Positions 1-8,111 of a DNA stretch of 64,000 nt are shown in pieces. The number at the start of each line of letters is the position of its first letter. Position 1 is the first letter of the stretch. A program made the position numbers and the translations under genes. Source of the stretch: CAIJXB01 sp964439595 (lineage in GTDB: Bacteria > Chlamydiota > Chlamydiia > Chlamydiales > Rhabdochlamydiaceae); NCBI GenBank assembly GCA_964439595.1, contig CAYTOK010000012.1, positions 1 through 64,000 on the forward strand. The letters are read 5' to 3'. The notes beneath the pieces are model-generated. The model ran no database searches, was not told the DNA's origin, and saw only the letters and a list, made by a program, of their open reading frames with translations.

Positions 1-204
1 AACGCTGGCTCTTACGGCTCAGCTTTTCTTACCTGCTCGTCTTATTTAAAAGACTTTTTCGGTAAGATGCCAAGACTATAGCGAATATCCACTTTTTAGC
101 GCAAACTTTTTTACTTTTTTTTATGAAAAAATAAATTCCGGTGAAAAAAATTGTTTTTTAAACACTGTTTACAGATGATACTTCCATAGAGAAAATGAGG
201 CATT
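1..204. other. Upstream region of aroC, possible 3' end of a plus-strand gene
   Basis: No start codon or recognisable gene is seen. Frame 1 is open from the window edge to a TAG at 79-81 and frame 3 to a TAA at about 61-63, so a plus-strand gene may end here, but neither short tail is recognisable. From about 90 to 180 the sequence is very AT-rich, as expected for a promoter region before aroC. A purine-rich ribosome site (ATGAGG, 195-200) lies 4 bases before the aroC start. Confidence 0.3.
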
Positions 205-1296
205 ATGGCAAGTAATTCTTTAGGAAATATTTTTAGAATCACAACGTGGGGAGAGTCTCACGGAAAAGCTATTGGGGTAGTTATTGATGGATGCCCTGCT
301 GGTCTAAAAATCACAGAAGCAGATATTCAAGAAGCTTTAGCGCTAAGATCCCCTGGAAATAACCCATATACTTCTCCGAGGAAAGAGCCAGATCAAGCCG
401 AAATATTATCTGGCGTTTTTGAAAATACAACAACAGGGGCTCCGATTTCCATCCTCATCCCCAACCAAAATGCAGACTCTAGTAAATACGAAAATGTAAA
501 AAATTTACTAAAACCAGGACATGCCAATTACACCTATCTAGAAAAGTACGGTATATTTGACTATAGAGGGGGTGGCAGATCCTCGGCAAGGGAAACTGCC
601 TGCCGAGTAGCAGCAGGCGCTATAGCAAAAAAACTTCTCAGTCACTATGGCATTGACGTCTTAGCTTACATCACACAAATAGGCAATATTCAAGCTACCA
701 TTGATAAATCCAACTTTTTAGCCCTTAAAGAAACGGCTAGAAAAAGTATTCTATCTTGCCCTGATATAGAAGCTACAAATAGCATGATCTCGTTGCTTGA
801 GGCAACAAAAGAAGAAGGCAATTCCCTAGGTGGTGTTATTGAATTTATAGCAATATCCCTTCCTCCAGGACTTGGAGACCCTATTTATGAAAAATTAGAA
901 GCTAACCTAGCCCATGCCATGATGAGTTTACCCGCCACCAAAGGCTTTGAAATAGGATCAGGCTTCACTGCAGCTACACTACGTGGATCCGAACATAACG
1001 ACATTTTTATGGAAGAAAACGGAAAAACAAAAACAAAAACAAACCAGGCAGGAGGAGTCTTGGGAGGGATCTCTACAGGAATGCCTTTATTTGGTAAAGT
1101 AGCTTTTAAGCCAGCTTCTAGCATAAAAAAAAGCCAAGAGACCCTAACTATAGAAAAAAAAACTGCTCTTTTTGAGCTGCCTGAAGGATCAAAACATGAT
1201 CCTTGCGTTGCTATTCGAGCTGTTCCCGTTGTGGAGGCCATGCTAGCTCTTGTTCTTGTCGATGCTATTTTATTAAATAAATGCGCTAAGCTATGA
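205..1296 (+). CDS. aroC: Chorismate synthase
   Basis: Makes chorismate from 5-enolpyruvylshikimate-3-phosphate, the last step of the shikimate pathway in the cytoplasm; the enzyme needs reduced FMN. The 363-residue length is normal for the family. The N-terminus carries the chorismate synthase signature, G-E-S-H-G followed by A-I-G-V-V-I-D-G-C-P-A-G. Further family motifs are present (RGGGRSSARETA near residue 120 and GGVLGGISTG near residue 285). The ATG follows an ATGAGG ribosome site. Its TGA overlaps the ATG of aroDE in an ATGA junction, so the two are translationally coupled. In C. trachomatis, as I recall it, aroB lies between these two genes; here it does not. Confidence 0.97.
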   Translation: MASNSLGNIFRITTWGESHGKAIGVVIDGCPAGLKITEADIQEALALRSPGNNPYTSPRKEPDQAEILSGVFENTTTGAPISILIPNQNADSSKYENVKNLLKPGHANYTYLEKYGIFDYRGGGRSSARETACRVAAGAIAKKLLSHYGIDVLAYITQIGNIQATIDKSNFLALKETARKSILSCPDIEATNSMISLLEATKEEGNSLGGVIEFIAISLPPGLGDPIYEKLEANLAHAMMSLPATKGFEIGSGFTAATLRGSEHNDIFMEENGKTKTKTNQAGGVLGGISTGMPLFGKVAFKPASSIKKSQETLTIEKKTALFELPEGSKHDPCVAIRAVPVVEAMLALVLVDAILLNKCAKL

Positions 1297-2714
1297 TTTG
1301 TATAGTCATTAAAGGACCCTCTTTTTCTAAGGCAAAAGAGCAAATCCTAGAAGCGTCGTTAGAAGCAGATCTTTTAGAGCTACGCCTAGATTATCTTAGC
1401 TTCATAGAGCCCTCTGCTATCCAAGAGCTCCTTTCTTTTAGTCACCTTCCCTTTATTTTTACCCTAAGACCTACTCTTGAAGGAGGTCTATATGAAGGGA
1501 CAGAAGAAACTCGACTAAACACTATTTTTTCTTTAGCTAACCTAAAACCTGCCTACCTAGACCTCGAACACACTACCCCCTTTACCTTTATCCAAAAAAT
1601 CAACTTTGCATACCCCAAAATCAAAATCATCCTCTCCTATCATAAATTTCAAAATACTCCAAAAGATCTTGAAGGTCTCTATCAAAATTTACAAAAAAAA
1701 CCTGCTTTTTTATATAAGATAGCTCTTTGGGCAAACTCTTCTATAGACACTTTGCAACTCATAAGTTGGGCGCAAAAAAAAGAAAATAAGGTGATAGCTA
1801 TCAGCATGGGGCCCTACGGAGAGCTTAGCCGAATTCTAGCAAAACCTATTACCTACGCTTCTTTAAAAAATGAAGAAGAATTCGGACAAATCGATGTCAA
1901 AACACTTAAACAGCAATATAACTACAAGAACTTAAACGCAGAGACAGATTTCTATGGCCTTATTGGAGATCCTATAAGCCAAAGTATTAGTGAAAAAACA
2001 CATAACACCTTTATAAGAAGCCGTCATTTAAATGCCGTTTACGTAAAAATCAAAATCTCCAAAGAGGAACTGCCTTTTTTTTTAGAGCTCTGCAAAAATC
2101 TCCCTTTTAAGGGTTTTAGCGTCACTATGCCTTTAAAAGAAACGATTATTCCCTACTTAGATGAACTCTCTTCTGCGGCAGCAGAAATAGGAGCTGTAAA
2201 TACTATCGTTTTTAAAGAGGGTAAAAAAATAGGGTACAACACAGATGCGCCGGGAGCTATGAACGCCTTAAAGGCAATCCTACCTTTAGAAAAAAAACAT
2301 GTGATCCTTCTTGGATCTGGGGGAGCCGCTAAAGCGATAGCTTATGAAGCTAAAAAAGAAAACTGTCTTGTAACACTTCTTCAAAGAGCTGATCTGCCTA
2401 AAATAGCGAATTATGCCAAAATAGGTTACGATATTTTAATCAATTGCACGCCCTCTTCTTTACCCATCGATCCTGCATGTATACTGACAAAAGCTCTTGT
2501 CATGGATATCACAACAAAACCTAAAGACACTCTTTTTTTAACCCAGGCAAAAGAAAAAGGATGTGCTGTTCTCTATGGATATAAAATGTTTTTAGAGCAG
2601 GCAAAATTGCAATTCTCTCTTTGGTTTGAAAAAAAGGCCATTTCATTAGAAGAAGATCTGCTTTTAGAAAAAGCAGCATTAGACTCTCTTGTAGAAGAAA
2701 ATACTAAATCGTAA
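1293..2714 (+). CDS. aroDE: Bifunctional 3-dehydroquinate dehydratase (type I) / shikimate dehydrogenase
   Basis: A 473-residue fusion that catalyses two consecutive shikimate steps. Residues 1 to about 212 are a type I dehydroquinate dehydratase: E-L-R-L-D at 29-33, the S-Y-H-K-F motif with the catalytic histidine at 117, and the Schiff-base lysine at about 142 in Y-K-I-A. Residues from about 220 are shikimate dehydrogenase: G-D-P-I-S-Q-S substrate loop, catalytic Lys282 in T-M-P-L-K-E, Asp318 in Y-N-T-D, and the NADP-binding loop G-S-G-G-A-A (341-346). The same fusion is known in Chlamydia. The start overlaps the aroC stop by 4 bases, and the 3' end overlaps the convergent downstream gene by 11 bases. 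Confidence 0.96.
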   Translation: MICIVIKGPSFSKAKEQILEASLEADLLELRLDYLSFIEPSAIQELLSFSHLPFIFTLRPTLEGGLYEGTEETRLNTIFSLANLKPAYLDLEHTTPFTFIQKINFAYPKIKIILSYHKFQNTPKDLEGLYQNLQKKPAFLYKIALWANSSIDTLQLISWAQKKENKVIAISMGPYGELSRILAKPITYASLKNEEEFGQIDVKTLKQQYNYKNLNAETDFYGLIGDPISQSISEKTHNTFIRSRHLNAVYVKIKISKEELPFFLELCKNLPFKGFSVTMPLKETIIPYLDELSSAAAEIGAVNTIVFKEGKKIGYNTDAPGAMNALKAILPLEKKHVILLGSGGAAKAIAYEAKKENCLVTLLQRADLPKIANYAKIGYDILINCTPSSLPIDPACILTKALVMDITTKPKDTLFLTQAKEKGCAVLYGYKMFLEQAKLQFSLWFEKKAISLEEDLLLEKAALDSLVEENTKS

Positions 2715-4149
2715 CTTGACTTAAACTATAGACACAAGTCTTATTTTTTATATCGAATACCATGGTCACCGCAAATTCTTTTCTTGATCCATCCTCTGCA
2801 GATACTACATCCAGTTTACAAGTTTGCTTCACAGAAAGCCCCCCTTCTTGAGTAATGATCTCTATTTCTATGTCAGAAGATTTGCTAAGCTCCACCTTCA
2901 CCCCCTCTTTACTCAGTATTTGTACAACTATAGAGGAAGAAGTCAATCTAATTGCTTGTAAAACCTGTACCATCTCTTCTTTAGCAATGCCCTCAAGACT
3001 TTGTAAAACTTCATAGGCTAGCTCTTCGTGATGCTCTATAGGATTACCCAGCTCTGCTGTCACCGTTGAAGGAGAACTCCTTGCAGATGGAAGATTCGGC
3101 ATAAATCCAAACTCGCTTAGATAGGCTCTTTGCTGCTTTTCTTTATCCGATAGAGCCTTAACAGGGTCCTCACTTTGGTTAAGCTGATTTCTTAAATTAA
3201 ATACAGCAGTTTGATAAGAGGATCTATCTCCTGCAAAAGTTTCCATTTGAGTAATATCTTGCCCTAATTTAGAGGACGCTTCACCTAAAAGCTTTTCTTT
3301 AAAGGCAGAATCCTTAAGTAGATCTTGAGGCGTCGTAGAATCTAAAAGCACTGCCACCGAAGGGTACATCCCAAGCTCTCCTCGTAAAAAGGCTTTTTCA
3401 AGTCCCTTTTTTATAGAATTAGCAGAGCCCTCTTGATAATCCCTTAGCTGAGAAACCACCCCCAAACCGCTAGAAACACCATCCTTCAAACGATTCCAAG
3501 AAGGGTCTACCTTTGTCACCTCAAGTTCTCTCCTCTCCCCACTACAATTTATAAAAACGTGAACACCTTTTATATCTCGAGCAAAATCTCGCCTTAATCC
3601 GTCTTGCAGCTTTTGCATAGTAAGGGCTGAGTCATCTTTTAAAGGCACCTGTTTATTATAATTAGACTCGCTTACCCCGGCTTTATAGCAGTCATCAAAA
3701 GCTTGTTTTGCTTCTATAGAAATTCCAGGATCAGGGCTCTCTGACTGACTAAAAAATTGCACTAATTTTTCCGAGTCTACTTTTTTGTAGACCTCGGTCC
3801 AGTCATGAATCCACTGAGAGGCTGCATAATAGAACACTTTCTTATCACTAGCGCTCTCTTCTCCTAGTTTCTTGCCATACCAAATCATTAACTGATTAAG
3901 CTCAGCAGTAGTAATTATAGGCTCTTCTAACTTACCTAAAAAACCAAATACATCCTCAGGTTCTCTGCTAAGTATATTTTTTGCTGTTTCTAATAAAGAA
4001 GATCCTGCATTTGATATGCTAGTAAAACTAGGCAGAGCTTTCCAAAAAACACTAGAGACTTTATCTGCCCCAGGAATAACGAGAGATGGATCTTGGTTTT
4101 CCCCTGAAGGACTACCTGAAGGTTTTGGACCAAATAAGCCACTCAACAT
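2704..4149 (-). CDS. Hypothetical protein, member of local paralogous family (with 4190-5638)
   Basis: 481 residues of unknown function. It aligns over most of its length with the next gene upstream: both have an R-x-D-F-x-R-x-I-x-G segment followed by a P-S-W motif, a K-L-L-G-E-x-x-S-K block, and a C-terminal C-K-x-x-V-V ... F-x-V-x-M-x-F-D-x-x-N block. A weak copy of the helical module found in 5821-7148 (L-N-Q-L-M ... Y-x-K-K) lies near residue 90. There is no signal peptide or membrane segment; the N-terminus is Gly/Pro/Ser-rich and polar. The ATG follows AGAGG at good spacing. Its end overlaps aroDE by 11 bases. A chlamydia-specific, possibly secreted protein is plausible but unproven. 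Confidence 0.75.
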   Translation of the reverse strand: MLSGLFGPKPSGSPSGENQDPSLVIPGADKVSSVFWKALPSFTSISNAGSSLLETAKNILSREPEDVFGFLGKLEEPIITTAELNQLMIWYGKKLGEESASDKKVFYYAASQWIHDWTEVYKKVDSEKLVQFFSQSESPDPGISIEAKQAFDDCYKAGVSESNYNKQVPLKDDSALTMQKLQDGLRRDFARDIKGVHVFINCSGERRELEVTKVDPSWNRLKDGVSSGLGVVSQLRDYQEGSANSIKKGLEKAFLRGELGMYPSVAVLLDSTTPQDLLKDSAFKEKLLGEASSKLGQDITQMETFAGDRSSYQTAVFNLRNQLNQSEDPVKALSDKEKQQRAYLSEFGFMPNLPSARSSPSTVTAELGNPIEHHEELAYEVLQSLEGIAKEEMVQVLQAIRLTSSSIVVQILSKEGVKVELSKSSDIEIEIITQEGGLSVKQTCKLDVVSAEDGSRKEFAVTMVFDIKNKTCVYSLSQVTI

Positions 4150-4189
4150 ATCAAACCTCTACTATTGTTTTACTAGATAAAAAAAACTA

Positions 4190-5638
4190 TTAAACAAGTC
4201 TTTCTTGCAACCTATAAGTCAATAATTGATTTCTTACATCAAAAATCATATTAACATTAAAATTTTTTATAACTCCCTCTGTATCAGAATCTACTACATG
4301 CATTTTACAATTAGCTTTTACAAAAAGGTCCTCACCTTGATGGTGAATTGCAAATTCCAGGGGAAATTTTTCATCTGTTCTAACAATTACAGGAGGATCT
4401 CGACCTGCAAAGGCAGTTTGCAAATCTGCCATTGGCAAAGAAAAGTGCGTTATCTGAAATGTTTGTAATAGTAGTATTTGTTCTTCTTTTGTAGCATACT
4501 GAGTAGCCGCTAATACCTGATGAGCTAGCTCTTCACCAATTGTTATTCCAGCCTCTTGAGTTCCTTCTATCCCTGTCTCTACAACTGAGTTAGGAGACCT
4601 GGACCTCTCTACAAGCCCAAAACTATTTAGCTGTTGTCTTATTTTCCTTTCTCCTAAATTAGGGAGTTGTTCCCTAAGATCCTCTCCCATTGCAATGCGA
4701 AGCCTATTAATTACACCTATACATTCATTGATTTTAGTCCGATAAGAAATCCTATTCCCGGCAACCTCTTGCATGGCAGGAAGGGCTTTTTCCATTTTGC
4801 TAGTTACTTCCCCTAAAAGCTTTTTTCGAAAATCCGGATCTCTAAGCAACGCTTCTGGATCACTCGCGCTTTGCAATCTAAAAGCTGCGGGATATTCAGA
4901 CGAATCCTCCTCTTTACAAAATTTACGACAAGCCCCTAATATATCCGGCGTGTTCAATACAGATTCTTCTGCTATCAGTAAACCACCAAGTGTTTCACCC
5001 GCAACTTGAACATCTAATAAAGAAACCCAAGAAGGGTTTATGCTAGAAACTGTCAGTTCCTCCCTAAAAGGACTATTTTCTGATACGTAAAAATGCATCC
5101 CGGTTATACTTCTTGAAAAATCCTGTCTAAAACGGTTATGTAAAGCGTATAAAGCCCCCTCACCTAAGGAAAATTCGTTTTTAAAATTTGTCGCCATTTC
5201 GGGGAAGTCTTGCACTAAATCAGCTTTAGGGGTCGTTTCCAATAAAGCTATTTGCACATCGATTGGAACGCTTGCAAAGCCATAAAATTCTTGCTCTTTT
5301 CCTTCGTTTTTACAAGCAGCTTCATAAGAAGCAAGCCACTGCCTAACAACCTCTTTTGAAACCCTTTGAGGGCTCTCTTTTATCTTTTGTTCATAATCTT
5401 TCATAAAGTTATTTAATTCAAAAGTACTTTGCTTTGAAAAAGATTTTGCAAGTACAGCAGGTGAACTCTCTGATCTCCTCCTAAGTGAAGATCCTGCAAA
5501 AAAATCAGAAACAGCCCCAATAGGAATCTTAATAGCCCTTGCCACCAAACTTTCTTTTTGAGGGATTGGCGACGAAGAAGCCCTTCCTCTATCTTCTATG
5601 CGATTTTGATCAGATCCATTATTAGGATTGATTTTCAT
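4190..5638 (-). CDS. Hypothetical protein with one 94-aa-type module and a C-terminal domain shared with 2704-4149
   Basis: About 482 residues, unknown function. The ATG at 5638 is preferred over the in-frame GTG at 5647, because the ribosome site (AAAAGG) would overlap the GTG but sits 8 bases before the ATG. Residues roughly 75-165 hold one copy of the module repeated in the next gene (F-M-x-x-Y ... E-S-P-Q-x-V-S ... S-Y-E-A-A-C-K-N-E-G-K). The rest is collinear with the 2704-4149 product, including a shared P-S-W motif and a K-K-L-L-G-E block. No signal peptide or membrane helices are seen. It links the 94-residue-module protein and the C-terminal-domain protein into one family. Function unknown; a secreted effector is only a guess. 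Confidence 0.75.
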   Translation of the reverse strand: MKINPNNGSDQNRIEDRGRASSSPIPQKESLVARAIKIPIGAVSDFFAGSSLRRRSESSPAVLAKSFSKQSTFELNNFMKDYEQKIKESPQRVSKEVVRQWLASYEAACKNEGKEQEFYGFASVPIDVQIALLETTPKADLVQDFPEMATNFKNEFSLGEGALYALHNRFRQDFSRSITGMHFYVSENSPFREELTVSSINPSWVSLLDVQVAGETLGGLLIAEESVLNTPDILGACRKFCKEEDSSEYPAAFRLQSASDPEALLRDPDFRKKLLGEVTSKMEKALPAMQEVAGNRISYRTKINECIGVINRLRIAMGEDLREQLPNLGERKIRQQLNSFGLVERSRSPNSVVETGIEGTQEAGITIGEELAHQVLAATQYATKEEQILLLQTFQITHFSLPMADLQTAFAGRDPPVIVRTDEKFPLEFAIHHQGEDLFVKANCKMHVVDSDTEGVIKNFNVNMIFDVRNQLLTYRLQERLV

Positions 5639-5820
5639 AATACACACCTTTTATAATTAATCTATTTTAATTATAAACATAACAAATAACTAAATTATTA
5701 TAAAATAATATTTAATTATAAAATATAAAATCGCAATAATACATCATTAAACCATTCAACAAAGGAATGTTGTTTTTAATTTAAAAATAGAAAATTGTAA
5801 TAAGCTCAATTTATTACAAT

Positions 5821-7148
5821 TTATGGACGCTCTCGCCAGACTGTAGCATCAAGCTCCTCTGGAGGAAAGCGCTCAACCAAAGCTAGCTGCACGTTGTTTG
5901 GCGCACTAGAAAACCCTAAAAACTCAAGCCCTTTACCTTCTTTCTTACAAGCTTCGTAATAAGAATCAATCCAACTTGAAACCCACTCTAAAGAGACGAT
6001 ATTTGGATCTTCTTCAACCTTTTTACTATATGCATCCATTAAAGCATTAAGACCCTTGGTATCTCTTATTAACCTTAGTTTATCATCAAAATAAGGTTTC
6101 ACCTCTAAAGAACCCTCAAAATTGAGATCTTCGCCCCCTTCAGTCGATAAAACCTCTTTAAAATTCGAAGCTTTACCCGTTGTAAAAGAAGAGGAATTTT
6201 CACCATCAATGATCGGTCCTTTTATAGGAGAAGTAAATACCGCCTCAAAATCAGCTAAAAGGTCATCATCATACTCGTTCGACTTACCTTCTTCTGCACA
6301 AGCTTCTCCACAAGAATTCTTCCATTTTATAACCCATTCTGGAGAAACACTTTTGGGATCTTTCTCNNNNNNNNNNNNNNNNNNNNNNNNNNNNNNNNNN
6401 NNNNNNNNNNNNNNNNNNNNNNNNNNNNNNNNNNNNNNNNNNNNNNNNNNNNNNNNNNNNNNNNNNCCTTATAAAGAACTCTTGGAAGATCCTTAGATCC
6501 TTCACACTCATTCGGCTTGCCTTCTTTTGCACAAGCTTCTCCATAAGAATTCTTCCATTTTATAACCCATTCTGGAGAAACACTTTTGGGATCTTTCTCA
6601 GCTTTTTTAGTATATTCTTCCATCAAAGTCTTAAGAGCTTCTGTACCGCTCATCAATTCCAATTTATCATTAAAATAAGACGTCGCAACATCTAAAGAAT
6701 CAGGAAAAGCCCTCTCAAAGTCAACTAATGAAAAATTATTCAATAAAGCCTTATAAAGAACTCTTGGAAGATCCTTAGATCCTTCACACTCATTCGGCTT
6801 GCCCTCGTTTCTACAAGCTTCCTTATAAGAATCTATCCATGTTTTAACCCACCCTAAAGAAGCAGTTTGAGGAGACTCTTGAACCTTTTGAATATACTCA
6901 CTCATTAAAGTTTCAAGCCCAGCAGAAGAAGTCTTTGCCGATTCTAATTTCACATAAAATTCTGCCCCTACCTCTTTTGCAGTAAGTGGTGGTACTGTTC
7001 CCATCCTTTCAAAAGCCTTTCCAACCAATAAAAAGCCTTTTTGAGCCGCTTCAAATACGGGGTTTTTTGTTGATTTTGTAGACCCATCACCCGGAATATT
7101 TGGAGGTTGTACATTTTCACTACCTGAAGGTTTTCTCACTGAGCTCAT
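5821..7148 (-). CDS. Tandem-repeat hypothetical protein (94-residue modules), interrupted by an assembly gap
   Basis: The reading frame enters the N gap from 7148 and leaves it from 6366 to the stop at 5821, in clearly homologous sequence on both sides, so this is one gene. The 100 Ns do not preserve the frame (the 682 bases before the gap leave one extra base), so the gap length is a placeholder. After a 60-residue polar N-terminus come copies of a 94-residue module with the core W-V-x-x-W-x-x-S-Y-x-E-A-C-x-x-E-G-K, a P-N-E-C-E-G-S-K-D-L-P segment and a T-L-M-x-x-Y-x-K-K helix. The last module has an acidic, Ser/Thr-rich insertion. No signal peptide or membrane segment is seen. Function unknown. 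Confidence 0.7.
6287..7000 (-). repeat. Tandem 282-bp (94-codon) repeats, partly collapsed at an assembly gap
   Basis: The sequence starting CCTTATAAAGAACTC occurs at 6467 and again at 6749, a period of 282 bases. The block ending in GGGATCTTTCTC occurs ending at 6366 and at 6599, almost base for base. These near-identical copies flank the N gap and explain why assembly failed. Copy number is unknown. Confidence 0.85.
6367..6466. other. Assembly gap (100 N)
   Basis: Exactly 100 unknown bases within the tandem repeat. The length is conventional for scaffolding. With a strict 282-bp period, the real gap would be 149 bases plus any whole number of 282-bp units, which also restores the reading frame. 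Confidence 0.95.
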
Positions 7149-7343
7149 AATGCATGTCCTATATTAGTTGAATATCTAACCATAAAATAGCATGCAAAGA
7201 ATATATTTTAAAATAAAAAGTGTTTTTTTTAAATAAATACATCTAACGATTTATAGAAAGACACTAAGACATAACAAAATAAAAACTTAGAATTCAAGCT
7301 TTCTTAAGAAAACAAAGCATTCACCTTGAAAAACTTATACGCT

Positions 7344-7943
7344 TTAAGGATTTCTTTTGTAATAGAATGCAATAGTAGTAGAAGATTTTCCACTATTCAC
7401 AAAAAGCTCCAGGGAGCTTACGCTGTTTGCCCTTAACAATCTATATCTACCATACTTGCCTTGAGCACATTGGCTAGCAAGTAAGCTTTCCATCCCCTCA
7501 TCAAGGTGTTTCTCAGACGCTTGTTCCGAAAAAACCCCCTTTGATAGCAAAAACACACTAGCATCTTGCTCATTTAAATCAATAATCGGCTCAAGTTTTT
7601 TGTTTTCAAAATATACGATATCACAAATTTCGCCATCTACTCTTTGCTCTTTTGCTATCCCTATGTTCTGAAAAGCCTCATTACTAAAAAGCTTACTGCA
7701 AAAAGAGGCTAATTTATCTCGATTAGGCTGAACATATAAAGTGTCTGTTTCTTTATCTAAATAGGTCTTTTCTGCAAAAGAAGGAAAGCAATTTGAAATG
7801 CAATTAAACATTTCGATAAAAGTTGGGAGGGGCTCTTTTTTACTAAATGAATAAATATGCTGCGTAGATCTAAATGCCTCCACTTCTGGACTAATAACCC
7901 AAGGCACACTATGGCCGTAATATACATCCACTATGAATCCCAT
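7344..7943 (-). CDS. Hypothetical protein
   Basis: 199 residues, not recognised. There is no signal peptide, no membrane helix and no resemblance to the 94-residue-module proteins upstream. It opens with a hydrophobic strand (M-G-F-I-V-D-V-Y-Y-G) and is otherwise mixed polar sequence with four scattered cysteines. It sits alone between the repeat-protein gene and the ftsH terminator on the same strand, with about 170-200 bases of AT-rich sequence on each side, so it is probably transcribed separately. Ribosome site is weak. Confidence 0.55.
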   Translation of the reverse strand: MGFIVDVYYGHSVPWVISPEVEAFRSTQHIYSFSKKEPLPTFIEMFNCISNCFPSFAEKTYLDKETDTLYVQPNRDKLASFCSKLFSNEAFQNIGIAKEQRVDGEICDIVYFENKKLEPIIDLNEQDASVFLLSKGVFSEQASEKHLDEGMESLLASQCAQGKYGRYRLLRANSVSSLELFVNSGKSSTTIAFYYKRNP

Positions 7944-8074
7944 ACAATCCTTATTTTACGTTATAAGACTGCGATTTTCTTTAAAAAAAACAAATAGAGA
8001 AAAAACAAGGACAACTTAAAATAACACTTCATTTTTTGCAAGAAAAAATATAGAATTGCTTTAATTCATGCCAA

Positions 8075-8103
8075 TAAAAAAGCCCTCAAAAAGAGGGCTT
8101 TTT
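8075..8103 (-). terminator. Rho-independent terminator of ftsH
   Basis: A 7-bp perfect stem (AGCCCTC / GAGGGCT) with a 5-base A loop, flanked by A-rich and T-rich runs. It lies just downstream of the ftsH stop on the minus strand and could also act in the other direction. Confidence 0.85.
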
Positions 8104-8111
8104 ACTCATGA

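Noticed and set aside
6122..6496. Plus-strand open frame running through the N gap
   Set aside because: It is antisense to the repeat protein, whose minus-strand frame continues with homologous modules on both sides of the gap.
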